Assembly (NCBI GenBank): GCA_016801885.1
Contig: CM028896.1
Span: 2,852,001-2,916,000 of the forward strand
Direction of reading: 5' to 3'
From: Toxotes chatareus
Taxonomy: Eukaryota; Chordata; Actinopteri; Toxotidae
Length of the DNA: 64,000 bases
The notes under the pieces were generated by a model. The model was not told where the DNA came from. It worked only from the letters and a program-made list of their open reading frames with translations, and searched no databases. Below, in pieces: positions 37,145 through 49,462 of the stretch (the first letter of the stretch is position 1; every line of letters begins with the position of its first letter). The translations under genes were made by a program, and so were the position numbers.

Positions 37145-37330
37145 TTAACAGAGGTGGAAAGCAAATAAGTACATTTATTAAAGTATGCTTTTGAGGGACT
37201 GTTCTGACTGTTCTGTTTTTGTTAACTCTCACTTTTACCCCAAAATATTTCAAAGAATAATATTGTACTTTTTACTGCATCACATTTATCTGTCAGATAT
37301 AGTTGCTAATTACTTTTAGCTTATGACTGC
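37145..37330 (+). repeat. Dispersed repeat family B (AAGTACATTTA type)
   Basis: The sequence AGAGGTGGAAAGCAAATAAG, TACATTTATTAAAGTATG and then TATTGTACTTTTTACTGCAT and ACATTTATCTGTCAGATATA match a very common teleost repeat (GTAACTAAGTACATTTACTC ... ATTGTACTTTTTACTCCACT). It is non-coding and partial, with the middle degraded. Confidence 0.7.
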
Positions 37331-39089
37331 TCACAGAAAGCTACTTGTGGTAGCTTGTCACATCACATGTCTATGAGTTGTTAGCACTTCTACCAGAGAG
37401 AAACTTGTGTAGCAGAACTTAGTTTTTTAGCTTATGACTGAGAATAAATCAAAGAAAATAATGTTTAATTGATTTCAGATTCAATTGAGTCATTGTTTAA
37501 AAGACTGACAACAGGGCAGGGCCACTGGCAGACACGGTACTGGAAGGGAGGCACAGAAATCCCACTATATACTTCATCACTCACAATCATCTTCACAACC
37601 AGTAAATTTCCTCTTGGTCAGATGATAGATATGAGCATTGTATACAATGTGTGCAGTCTGTGTAACCTCTTGGCTAGTGAGTGATACAGGGTGGCAATGC
37701 TCTGGAGTGCCATGGTTGCTCTTAATGGGCTCATTACAACGTCTTGGCTAGTTGTTGTCCACGGGGAACTGTATTAGTGCCCTCATTCTTAATTAAAACA
37801 ATAGATAATCCCTAGGCACAAACAACACTTTGGTAGCACATTTGTTGGTGCAGAGAGTAATTAATTGTGTCATTAGTAAGCGTTTTGTATTTCAAACGAG
37901 AGTCTCATTTACTGCACTCCTAAGGGACTGTGTCCATACTGTGTAAGACCACACCAAAACTGTTTGTGTTGTTCCCTGCCCATACAGTTGTGAGCACCGA
38001 GAGACCATGCCAGCAGCATATCTAATTAGACTTTCATTTTGCTCGAGAGCTTATCAAAGGCCTCTCTCTACCCCAGCCTCTGTGCTCAGGAGCAAGCAAC
38101 ATCAGGACATTTAAGAACTGTGCCTAATTGCTCTGCTGGATCTTGCTCTGACTGTTTTTGTCTTTTGTAGAAAGGTATCCTAGGATGTGATAAGTTATGG
38201 GGGTGGTCTTCCTCAGATAATTGTTCTGCCAGACAAACCTTATTTAACTTTATTCCTGTAAGTCGCTCAAGACTTACACACTTGCTGCATGCACTGCTAT
38301 CACAAATGCTAATTGTACATGGTTTCAGTTGGTGGCTACAAATTAAGAAGCAACAAAGAACAAATAGGGCAACAGTACTATCACCATTAGTTTGATAAGG
38401 GCATAATTAAACCCATTCATTTGATAAGGTTGTTTCTCTTAATCAAACAACTGGCCAATTATGTTTTAACATGCAGTCAAGTAAGAATTTCTTCCACCTT
38501 ATTGCATCAGAGTGTCAACAGGCCAAATTAACCCTTAGGCCATTGACTTCTCTTGATGATGCTTTGAGATCAGGCGGACAGTTTAACGTTTCCTTTTAGA
38601 TTAGCTGGTCAGCGCACATTAGACGAAACATGCTACTGTGCCATTATGCATTATTCAAAGCTCAGTCTTTGAATATTAGGTTTGCCTCATTATCAGTTAC
38701 AGTAAAATATTCAGAATATGATATAGAAGGCGGTTGGAAATTGAATGTTATTTACAGTACATTAAACTCATGTTTTTCACTGAGTGTTTTCCTTGTGTTT
38801 TCCCTCACACATATGTAACAGTAAAACTGCTGTGCTTTCAGTTTACATGGCATGCAACAAATAAGTCTTATGAACCATATCATCTTGTGTGATGAGGAGA
38901 AGAAAACAGTCTCTTACTCCAGGTCCGACCAATGAATGGATGCACGTGTGCAATATTACAGTATCTGAACTAATGGTGCAGGAGCCCTCTGCAAGATGTC
39001 AACGGTTGCAACAGTATGCTAAACTGTACATGTCAGTTATATGTGTAATAGTCTGACCATGAAGCCAGTTTGATTGACTTAAAGTTAGT
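37331..39089. other. No recognised gene or transposon
   Basis: AT-rich DNA with no element I can name. Confidence 0.4.
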
Positions 39090-39245
39090 TATTGCTTATT
39101 AGCACATTTTAGCATGTAAACATAGTAAACTAAGATATTGACATTATACCTGTGAAACATCAGCACCTTAACATTTAACATAATTACCTTAGCATTTTGT
39201 TCAAAGCACCACTGTGCCTACTGTAAATACAGCCTCACGGAGCCA
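39090..39245 (+). repeat. Dispersed repeat family A, copy 2 (3' part)
   Basis: Carries AGCACATTTTAGCATGTAAA, ACATTATACCTGTGAAACAT, CAAAGCACCACTGTGCCTAC and ACAGCCTCACGGAGCCACTG, the downstream part of the same family as 28264-28440 (the part that usually reads AAGCACCACTGTGCCTAAGT). Confidence 0.7.
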
Positions 39246-41887
39246 CTGGAATAGATGGAGAGTGTAATCTAATCTCCCAGCTCCATCTTTATACCCCTGC
39301 ATTACCACAAGGACAATTGACATTACCCTTTCTTGGCAGGTGGTTTACTTTAAAAGTTTATGTAGTGCAAAGTAGGAAAAAGGTATCAAGGAGCAATGTA
39401 CTTAGCAATCTGAGGCTGCATAAAGATGTAGAGTAAAGTATGTAATGAAATGTTGAACAAAGTCAATGAATCATTCTCATGTCAAAAAGCCAGAAATGAG
39501 AAGTGGGAATATCTATAGTTATCTTTTGATTTCCCCTCAGTAGGTTTAAAGTATATTTTTAAACTTAAGCTCTGACCTTATGGAAAATGATGTCTTTGTC
39601 TGATGATGATTTGTCTGTGGAATGGGTAAGTGGTTGGTACTGTGTGGTGAAGCCCCCTGTGTAAACCTGAAGTAAAAATCACCTCTGCGTGGTGTGCCCG
39701 CCTGTGGCAAGACACTGTTACACTAACAGCAAGGTCAGCTCCGGAGAAATCCATTAAAGAGCAGCCTTCCTTTGGGGCAATCAATACGCTGCATCATTTA
39801 GGTGAAAGGCCGTGCTTAATTTTCAACTTCGCAGTGGACATTAGTCGAGTACAGGAAAGGACAAGTGACCCCTCTCACTAGGTAAATCAATGTTCGTACT
39901 TCCTCTTTTTCACCTATCATCACCTCTTCAGGGAATGTTGCAGTTTAATTTGTCTCCACTTGGAGTTCATACAGCCTAACCTGCTCTGCATCATCTCTCC
40001 ATCTTTTCTGTCAGATGCAGTTTGCTTACGTTTATCTATAATTTATGAGTCAGTTTATGTTATTTGTGTTTGAGTAAGTAAACTGTCAAAGACAGCCATT
40101 GTGATAATATATTTTATCACTCACACATTAGAGGACAAAACCAAAATATCAAGACACATTTACATGCAGGATACAGTGTGTTCATATTAAGATAGTCCCC
40201 CTCTGTCCCAGGCCAAAAACTGTTTTTGTCCTATTTCCATTTTTGTGCCGATCAGTCTCTCACTGGCTTTAAAAACAGACACATTTCAATTTTTTTCTTC
40301 AGTTTAAACAATTCAAGATTCATGATGGATTATAAATTTAGATTTGTCTAGAAAAAATGCTGTTAGAAAATGTGTTTTATCAGAATTCTGAAGGTGTCAA
40401 ATATGATAGCTCAGAGCAGTAACACAACTCATCAGTAAATTCTGTCAAGTTTTTGGAGGAACTAACAGAAACATGGCTCACAACAGCCTCATAATCAATG
40501 AGAAACACAGGAGAAAAATTCATAAAGTGTAGCGAACAAATATAGATATTAAAATCAAATATATAAAATGCATCATCATAGAATAAATCGTCATTGCCAG
40601 TGGTGAATTCTTCGGAAATTCTTTCACCAACCACTGAGGAGAAAAGAAAACTTTGATGTGCAGATGTTGCTCAGATTGCAGATCCAGATTTAAGATTAAA
40701 TCTAATTACATATTTTGTTCTTAAGGACCAGGGCTATTGATATGTTGCTTGATAGGAAGATAGACTACTGCGTTTTTTGTGCAAGCCTCACTTTAAACAG
40801 AGGTTAGCTGACATGTTCTACACTATTTAATGGGAAATCTAACAAACAGCTTCTTCTGTTTGCATTACATAAAATCTGCAATGGAGCATAGTGCTGAAAA
40901 GAGCCATATTAGTGGGACTGTACACACAAATTATCTGACTAGTTGACATTAAGCCTTAAAGCTCCACGAGATCGATCCCAGGGACTGAGCTGCAACAAAC
41001 TCCTGAGAAAAGTGTTAAAAACCTTCAGTGTCCTCTGTTTTGGAGTTTGGGCAGGTACAGTGGGTCTGTCACAGCTTGTTTGGTAATAACAGCTGCCTAC
41101 TGCTGCTGCTGCTGCTGCAAACAAGTTGTTAAGAGTAGAGAGAGTGACCCAAAAAAGGGGGATATGTGTTGTTAAACCAGTACAACGAGCTAATGCCCAC
41201 AATGACAATGCTCATCCAGTTTTAGAAACAAAAATGGGTTGTGGGATGGGTGGGTTGTTAGGGACTGGCCATTGTAGCAGTTTAGGGATGATCAATTTAT
41301 TAAAGTCAGTGGATCAATTCTCAGCTGAAAACCTGAGGAAGATAAGGAGAGAGATGCTCATCTTACTGACATAACTCTAGTGCACACTCAAAAATATAAT
41401 GAAATACTTCTGCTCCTCCATCAACATAAATTAGGGTCAGCTCTCTCCACACCTGCACTGTGAGATCAGCCATTAATGAAACCCAGGTCATCCTTTCTCA
41501 TGGCTGAGAAAGCCTCCTTCTTCTTTGCTATATGCTAATTTTATACAGCAAACCATGCATGAAGAGTCATTTTTCGTGAGGTACAGAGGAGCAATGCCAA
41601 AAATAACATGGAGCCCAGTTTCAGGACTCTCATTTTAGGATTTTTATTAACCTCGAATGAGGGCATGATTTGATATCACTGGAAGGATGATGATGTTCTT
41701 GACTTTCTTTTAAGTGCATGTCAGAGTTGTAGGTCTGCCAGATACACAGAGCCATTTGCAAAGCTACTGAACTGCTATGCAACATTTTCAATATATTGCA
41801 AAGTGATGCACCCTGGAACACTGGCTAAGGCGGACCTAAGAGCTTATTCACACAAATGAGTGTTAGCATACATTTTTAGCTTTGTGG
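39246..41887. other. Unassigned DNA with a TGC repeat
   Basis: No recognised transposon or exon. A (TGC)6 repeat lies at 41101-41118. Confidence 0.4.
41101..41118. repeat. (TGC)6 trinucleotide repeat
   Basis: Six perfect TGC units; the minus strand reads GCA units. The open frame across it shows an alanine run that is simply this repeat translated. Confidence 0.9.
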
Positions 41888-42240
41888 GTGTGATGGTCAA
41901 TCTGTCAATTACTTTCATCCAGAGTTGAATATCCGAACAACAGTTGAATTGCCATGAGGTTTTGTACAGACATTCTTGGTGTCCAGAGGAAGAATCCCAC
42001 TGACTTTTCCTCTTGCTACGCCATGAGGTTGATATTTGAGGTTATAAATAAAATGTCTCAATAATTTTAGATTGAAATTTGGTCCATTCATGTCCTCAAC
42101 AGGCTGACTCACTTTGCTGATCCCTTGACCTTTTATCTGGAGCCAAGTTAAGTTTGTACACTAGGCTAGTCTAATTTATGACTGAATATCTGCAAAACTA
42201 ATGACATTCCCATGAGCCTCAGCTGTGTTTACACACCTTG
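41888..42240 (+). repeat. Dispersed repeat family A, copy 3 (longest)
   Basis: Longest uninterrupted copy of the family. It includes TTGCCATGAGGTTTTGTACA, GACATTCTTGGTGTCCAGAG, TGACTTTTCCTCTTGCTACG, CCATGAGGTTGATATTTGAG, AAAATGTCTCAATAATTTTA, and the end GCAAAACTAATGACATTCCC ATGAGCCTCAGCTG. The order follows the family layout I know, and the end of this copy joins to the segment where copy 1 is best preserved. Confidence 0.75.
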
Positions 42241-45200
42241 TAACCAAAGACAGAATATTATAATTATATAACATTTTTTTTTTTTTTTTTTTTTTTTAGA
42301 AAGGAAACCTTGGCAGAGATATTATCTGATTCCAAATATTTTTATACCAGATGAGGTTACACAAATTCATGTAACTCTCATAACTTTCTAACTTTGTAAC
42401 ATGTAGAGGGTAACAAATGCACAATAATCCTAGCAGCTCACTGAACAGACACACAACCAAATTCAGGATACGAGGAAAATTATCTCTATATCCCATTGCA
42501 CATAACCCAACCTTGAAATCATTTCCTTCCACTCTGTGTGAAACAACACCATGGACCATTATACCCTTTTCACTCTGCACCTCATCTCTGTAAACACTGT
42601 ATGTGCTTTAAGAGATAAACCAGAATGGAAAAACTGTCCTTGAGTCAGTCCTGTATTGTGTTGAAGTTTTCTGCAATAATGAACCATTACACTTGAGATC
42701 TCTGAAAATAAATAGTCCTTCACCCCCTTAAACATAAATAAATAAAGAATGATCACAATGTGAGAAGGGGGAAGATTGAAATCTCCCACTTAATTGAACG
42801 GTAGGAAATGGATTAAAGTTTACATCCTGGATTCCTGGTTGACTGTGGGAGTGAAAGCAATTATACATGGAGCAATCTAATCAATTTTCTGCCCTAAAAA
42901 GGTGACAAATTAAGGGCAAAGGGCTGTTTTCCAATATCAAGAGCAATTCATTCAGGGTTGGTTTCACTGGGTGAAGCAGTCGTTGCCACAAGTATAACTT
43001 TGACCTGCGGAATCTCTTATAGAAACAAGAAACCTATTGTCCATTCTGTTTGCTTCAGAATAGAAATAGAATAGGTGGCAATTACCCCAAGTAAAACTAC
43101 ATGGAAAGGCTTTATGCATAGTTATAATATCCTCCTGAAATAGATTCAGCTATTATCCTTGGAGGTGTAATTTTCGTCGTAATGCAACTACTGCATGACT
43201 ATCGACCCAAAGGCAGAATCCAGTAAATTGGATTTTACCCTCATTTGAAATTAACTGATCACTAGAAGACCTGATCACTAAAAGACCTCCACCTTTAGTG
43301 TCAGTGTAATTAGTATTGTGCCTTTCATTGTAGCCAGTTAGCTTTTATTTAAAAGCAAATAAACAGAGAAAAAAAAAAATCAAAATTTAAGGAAGTATAT
43401 GTATCTTTGGGTCTGTGCCCATGATCGCAAGCTTGGTTTGTTTGAAAGGAGGTCGGAGTTAAATTGAAGTTGTCATGACCTGGAATGCCCTTCATAGTCG
43501 CTTTTCTTTGAAATACAAAGTATTTGTGAACTTTCCAAGACTTTGCCAAAAAAGCAGGATCAGTGTCACAATCCCCAGATATTTCTAAATCCATACTTTA
43601 TTCAGCAAAGGGACCTGACATGATACGACATAATATGGCCATGAAAGATCAGAAAGAAAAGTGACGCTGCGCCGTTTGTGAGCTATCAAAATCAATCAAA
43701 AGGATTAGAAGGATTATCAGAAGCCACTTCAGTTTCTCTTTGGCTGATTATAGTTTTATGATTCGTAAAAGATTGGGCCATATTGCTCTGAAGTCAGAGT
43801 ATTGTTAAGACCCTATGATACGGTCCAGACTTTCCCTTCTTACCTTGAAGCACCCTTGATGCCCATTACAGCAAATTATCCTGTTAGAGTCCTCACCACC
43901 ATGAGGGCGTTCTTAAAATACCAGTTGTAACTTTATGTTCAGTATCTTGAAGTAGAACTCAGTGGTGTTTCCCCTTTCATCCACAGTCTGCACAACATTT
44001 TCATCCTTGATATGCATAATGTATGACAGTTTTAAACTTTAAACACTTAAAAATAAGTATGAGCGACATCAAATACAGTCTGAGTTTTTCTCATTATGTG
44101 TGCAAGACACATAAATAGCAGCTCCTCCACCTGGTTTATCTGTGCCATCTGCAGTAAGAGTTGGTAATTTTCTATTAAAAGTATGGAAGGAATAAAAGGG
44201 GGGTCAAGTGTTGCTCAGTAATTGCCAAAGTACTGGATATGCTTTAGAATCTGCTGGAAGGAACTTAATGTATAAATTGCCAGGTCAAGTCTTAAATGAA
44301 GAAGCTTAGGTATTACTTTTTTTTTTTCTGTGATCGGGTAATCTTGACTTGCCATCAGGCTTCAGATGCACATGAGACAAATTAGCAGGATCACAACAGA
44401 AAGCAGAAAACATATGTATATGGGCACTGATTGAAAACATATGTTGTTTGTGGAAGAGATAAATTTAGTTTGGCTTTGTAAACACAAACACACTGGGGAA
44501 ATAACTGATCCACTTTTCTATTTCAAAATAAAATATACAATTTTTTGTATTGGCAAAGTTCATTTGGTTGATTTATTATTTATGAGCATTTACTGTATGT
44601 CTGTGTGCTTGAAATAATACACCAGCTCACTGGTGTCCAGCATGTGACCTTTTGGCTTTTACACCTGAGGGAAAGTGCTCGTTGTATTGAAAGATTGTCT
44701 GTTCAATGAAAATTTCTGCTTGTGACCTTCAGACTCTGTGCAGGACCTTTTCTACCCTCAGCGGTCAGTAGGTTGAGAGCTGGTTGTGACTTTTTTCCCA
44801 GCGGTCCACCAGGCCAGAACCCAGCCTCTCCCATCAAACATTGGTTCTTTTATATACTTTGTGGTTTTCCAGTGACCAGGCAATATCATCCATCACTGAG
44901 CTCTCCAAGCAGATCTGTTGGTTCTGTGTTTGGATCCATCCAGACTGAGCTATGCCAGTGCGTTTGCAGGTTGAGAGCTTTGCACAGCGGCTGAGTTTTC
45001 GGTTGAATCCTGCTCAACAGAGATTACTTAAGCTCCAAATTAATTGTCTTTAAGTTGTTCTCGTAAATGATGATCTGTAGGATTGTACTTTACACCTGTC
45101 AAAGCATAGACATACAGATGAAACACATGAATGAAAGAAATGTGTATCACATATACACAAATGGGACAGCTTTGTATTTAATATAAAGTCTTGTGACCTA

Positions 45201-45880
45201 TAAATATTAAACTTTCAGTTAAAAGAAAAAAGAAAAAAAATTGTAGCACTTTCGACTGTTTACAATTCTCAGCTGAAACTAATTCATTAAAATCTGATGA
45301 AAAAACATGTCTGTCAGCACTGAAATACTCAGATGTGTTTTTTCACATTATTATAATGTGTTTAGTGACACTTTATCCGTTTGTGCATCCTTGCATTGAA
45401 GCTGCTTGTGCCATAGTAATATCCTATTATCTGCAGTGACTTACATATTCCTGAACCGTTTTGCCAAGGCCACTTCTATTTGCACTGTGTTTGCTTTGTA
45501 TGCTAATTGTCACTCCAACCAGTGAGCCTCTCTCTGACTACCACCGATTCCCTGCAGACAATTGAACTGTTAATGAGATCTGATGGACAGATGGACGACC
45601 ACCGTGAGGGCAGCTACCGTGACCTTCCTGAATCAGCAGGGTGGGAGCGGAGACGGACCAGACACATTTATTCCAAGACATACTTGAAATCTCATCATTT
45701 CTGTCAGATTGTCCACATGGTGGAACGAGGAGGGAGTTTTTGTTTCAAAACACAGAACAGACTTGATAGTGAGTTGGTAATTATAAGGACCAAGTTTTTT
45801 TCTATTTGCACTTTCAGAGAACAGGTTTTTACACTTTATCCTTCTACAACAGAGATAAAACCCCAGCAGTTACTTTGTTA
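42241..45880. other. Unassigned DNA with a long poly-T run
   Basis: A 24-bp T run occupies 42274-42297. The rest has no recognised element. A plus-strand open frame spans 45507-45887 (126 codons), with a CTGCAG after a pyrimidine-rich stretch at about 45550, but no known protein motif. Confidence 0.4.
42274..42297. repeat. Poly-T run (24 bp)
   Basis: The longest homopolymer in the window. Confidence 0.93.
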
Positions 45881-45894
45881 CCACTAGGGGGCAG
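45881..45894 (+). promoter_or_regulatory. Candidate CTCF binding site
   Basis: CCACTAGGGGGCAG fits the vertebrate CTCF core motif CCASYAGRKGGCRS at all 14 positions. CTCF is a zinc-finger protein that binds such sites to set chromatin-loop boundaries. Fish repeats also carry CACTAGGGGGC-type strings, so this may be a repeat-borne match; no partner site was found in the window. Confidence 0.5.
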
Positions 45895-48800
45895 AAAAAC
45901 ACCAAAACAAGCTAACACATAGCTGCTGTACATTACATGACTTACCCGCATGGCAGAGATGCAAGGTGGGATGCCATTTTTGACATCTGACTCGGTCATA
46001 CCTCTGTGTAAAATCACACTTGGTGCTTGTTAGCTCCTTTCTCTTATGGAACGACTAATATACTCAGAGGGTCAGCAATGCCATTCGCTGCCACAGCTCC
46101 CCCGCCAACCCCACCACCTGCTTTCTGTGCAATATTTTCTGTACTGTTGATTTAACTAAGATCCAACGTTCATGTATGTGTTAAAAGAGCTTCCTCAAAG
46201 AAGAGAGCCTTGTCTGATGAATCAGTCTGTATGACCATTTGCTATAAATGTAGTATGTAGTATCTAGACAAAAGCTGTCCCTGTCAGACTAAACTAAATC
46301 TGTTCTTGGACATTCCCAGTATGGAAATAATCCCCAGTGGAGTAAACTCTGGAGACAGATAGTACAGATAGTATGTATAATGGCAGCATGCTCTGTCACT
46401 TCTCCTCCTTGTTCACAAGACTGTCCTGGGATTTACACAGTCCTAGTCCATCCTTAATGAGAGCTGTAATCATCCTATGCACTGGACCAGACAATCCAGC
46501 TAACGAAGACAACTGTAAGATGAAGAACCTAAACACACTTCTCATCCGCTCCTCTGGGGTTTTGTGTTGCGGTCTTAATCACAGCACTTGACAACACGCT
46601 TGTCATTTCCGGGCTTTGAGCTTGATCTAATTTTATATTTCTGGTAGAGTTCAGTCAGACCAATTATTTCACTGACACAAGCTGTTCCACCATAATTCAA
46701 CCTATAGAATTTAATAAATGTCTTTTACGCTGACTGTTTCTTGCCCACAGTAATTCTCTTGAATGTAGCACAGATGAGGATACTGTGGGTTGACATGAGA
46801 TAGAACCCATCTAAAATTGCTCTTCCAGAACTGTATAGTCGACCAACCATGTAGAGCTTGACAATGTGTACCAGCATCATGTAATTGATAGATTGTAAGG
46901 TTTAACAGATTCCCCTGAGATAGCTGATTCCTCAAGTGCCTGATGTCTCCAGAAGCTCTTTGGATATCTTGTCAAATCAAATTTTAGTTGGAAAAGTAAT
47001 TGTAAATGGTTAGGTCTGTTCAAAGCAAACCAAATAAGTGTTCCAGAAACAACCTCTATGAGTGTTTCCTGTTCTATCATCTCTCTGGTTAAGGCGTTGC
47101 CTTCCATTGGTAGAAAATGAACTTCCAACAGTTTTGTGAATTTAAGTTGTTAAATTATTTCTCTGGTTCTAGCCTCTGTGATGTGAGGATCAGTTGCTTT
47201 TGTTGAAGAATGTTAATGGTAAAAAAAAAAAAAAAGCAGCATTTGCTGTTGGTAGGAGAACAAATGAGAACTGCAGTCTCCAGTGTCACATGCTTTCTAC
47301 TGTTTTGTGCTCCCATGACAATGTTATGCTACTCTTGATTTTCAAAACCATGTGTCACACTTGTGCAACTTCATGGCAGCTTTTTTTTTTTTTTGGTTTC
47401 TTTCTGTCTGAATGTGTTGAATGTCTCTTTTGTTTTTCCAAAATCCTCTAAAACATAAAAAGAGTGTGCCTTGGCTGATTGAGTCCACAGGTGAAGACAA
47501 ATGGAAAAAGGAGGAGAGAGGCAGGCCAGCCTAGCTCCCTGCCAGCATGAAACTGTTGCTGAGATGAAGTTTATTTTAGCTTGGGTTGGCGGTCACTGGT
47601 TGTCATGTTTTCAGGTTCTGTTTTGGGTTAATTGAACTTACGGCTGCTGATGGAGGTTGAGGTCTGAGTCTGACCTTCTCCATCCTTTTCTTGAGTTTGT
47701 CTAGAGCCTCGGATCTCCCTTTTCTTTGAGTTTGAAGATTATATTTTCCTTTTTGAGTAAGTTTGTGGTAGTGTCAGTTTCTGCTTGAGCCTGGTCATGA
47801 CCACTTGTTGTTAACATGTCTTTTTAAGAATTTAAATCAGTGCCATCATTATTCACAGTCAGCTCCACTAGATACGATAGAAAGCTGGACTTAATACCAG
47901 ACACAAGCTTGCATGTTCAAGAGTGGCAAACACAATGGTGTGTATTCTATTTTGTCCATCATCAAATATCCCACAAACATAGGTTTTCATTTCACAGTGC
48001 TTTCTGTTTCTCTCTCTACTCAGAGGTATTTCCAAATGAACACTCCAAAATGGTATTTTTTTTCTCTCCTTTGTCAAAAACGAGCTGCAGCAGAAAGTGT
48101 GACTGAATTGCACAATTATCATTACCCTCTATGGGTGAAACAACCACTTTCATGTGTGCCTCCTTTGTGCGATTTTTGCAGGCCCACCATAAAACTGATT
48201 GCACCACAGGCCCCTCATACTGTGCTGTTCTCTAATCTGCTCGAACCTGAAATAGAAAAACACAACGGTGGAAACGGTTGATAGTCACACGGACGCAGAG
48301 GTGGACGACTGGAGGTGATGTTTCCTCGCTGTCAGAAAGACAAACCGCTACAACGGTGGCCTCGGCCGTCTCAGCATAAAGCTTTTCTTTAATGAGAATG
48401 AAAATGCTGCCCTGACAATTGCAACAGATTAAAACGGGGTTATAAATAACAGCACCTTATCTTTCTTTCTCTCTTTTATGACAGAGAAATCTTTTTTTTT
48501 TTTTTTTTTTTTGTTACACCAGCTGCAGGTTGGTTCCCCATTGCTGTCTTCATCTTCCTCTGTCTGTCTTGGCATCTTGTTTAATTAGCTGGAAAAGTCA
48601 GCGTGAGGCATGGAGCCCATAAAATACAGCCCTGTTGCTTCCATGAAAGGTGGTTTGTTTGAATGATTTCATTTATCCAGATAGCCAGGGCCACCAGTTC
48701 TCTAAAAATGTGACTGTCAGAGAAGTATGTCATGTAACATAGTGAGCTCACTGAAATTTATATTGTTTATCCCTCCATATTACTGGCAGTGCTCATATTT

Positions 48801-49149
48801 ACAGGACAGATTTGCACTACTGCTGCACCTCAGACTCTTTTACAGTTGTCAAACTACTTTTCTCTCTGCTTTGAACTTGTTTATTATTATTCGGTCTATT
48901 ATTGGTAATCAAAGAACAGCAAACAAAATATTGCAGCTCCTTTTCCCTGCATATAAAGCTTTAAAATTAACAGCGTAAAGCTTGTCTTTAAATATCTTTA
49001 CCCCAGGTCCTCTGGGAGTCTGTTCTCTTCTGCTCCACAATAGAGTTTCTTGGACAAATGATTTCAGCTCGATGGATAGTTACTTTATCTAAATTAATTA
49101 CTGTTGTCAGCAGTTGAGGTAACAGTACAAAGTAAATAATACATCTGGT
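45895..49149. other. Unassigned DNA
   Basis: No recognised element. A 21-bp T run is at 48492-48512, an A run at 47221-47235, and a moderately CpG-containing stretch at 48280-48430. Two overlapping minus-strand frames at 46711-47128 look mildly coding-like but match nothing I know. Confidence 0.4.
48492..48512. repeat. Poly-T run (21 bp)
   Basis: Twenty-one T residues following AAATC. Confidence 0.9.
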
Positions 49150-49410
49150 CTAGAGGAAGCAACAGATTTTCTGTTTGTGTGAACGAGGCAGCTTCCCACC
49201 GCTATCTGCCTGAGCGCTTCCCAAAATGTAATAAGTGTATGAGGAGTTCGGGTTGCTATCTGCCCCCTCGCTTTGTGCTGCTTGTCGGGCTTTTCTCCAT
49301 TGTGAAGCTTTCTTCTGGCAGCTCAGCTCACTGGACCTTGACAGCATTTCATTAGACGGGAGGTCCTCAGGGTTCTCAAGGAGAGGAAGCCTTTCTTCTT
49401 CCACAGGCAA
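49150..49410 (-). CDS. Unidentified coding-like frame, 86 codons (hypothetical)
   Basis: The minus-strand frame gives a hydrophilic peptide: an acidic, leucine-rich start (EEERLPLLENPEDLPSNEML), a serine-rich segment, a basic segment (QKKASQWRKARQAAQ), and an end rich in S, G and K. It resembles a disordered stretch of a cytoplasmic protein tail, but I recognise no family. The opposite strand is also open (49235-49462), so composition may explain both. No upstream splice acceptor was convincing. It could be an exon, a processed fragment or chance. Confidence 0.22.
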   Translation of the reverse strand: MPVEEERLPLLENPEDLPSNEMLSRSSELSCQKKASQWRKARQAAQSEGADSNPNSSYTYYILGSAQADSGGKLPRSHKQKICCFL

Positions 49411-49462
49411 GACTCACTGCTGGTACTCTGCTCTGGCCTCTATAAGACCTCTCCTAAAATAA

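Noticed and set aside
45507..45887. 126-codon plus-strand frame with a CTGCAG after a pyrimidine stretch
   Set aside because: The acceptor-like site is weak, there is no good donor and no known protein motif.
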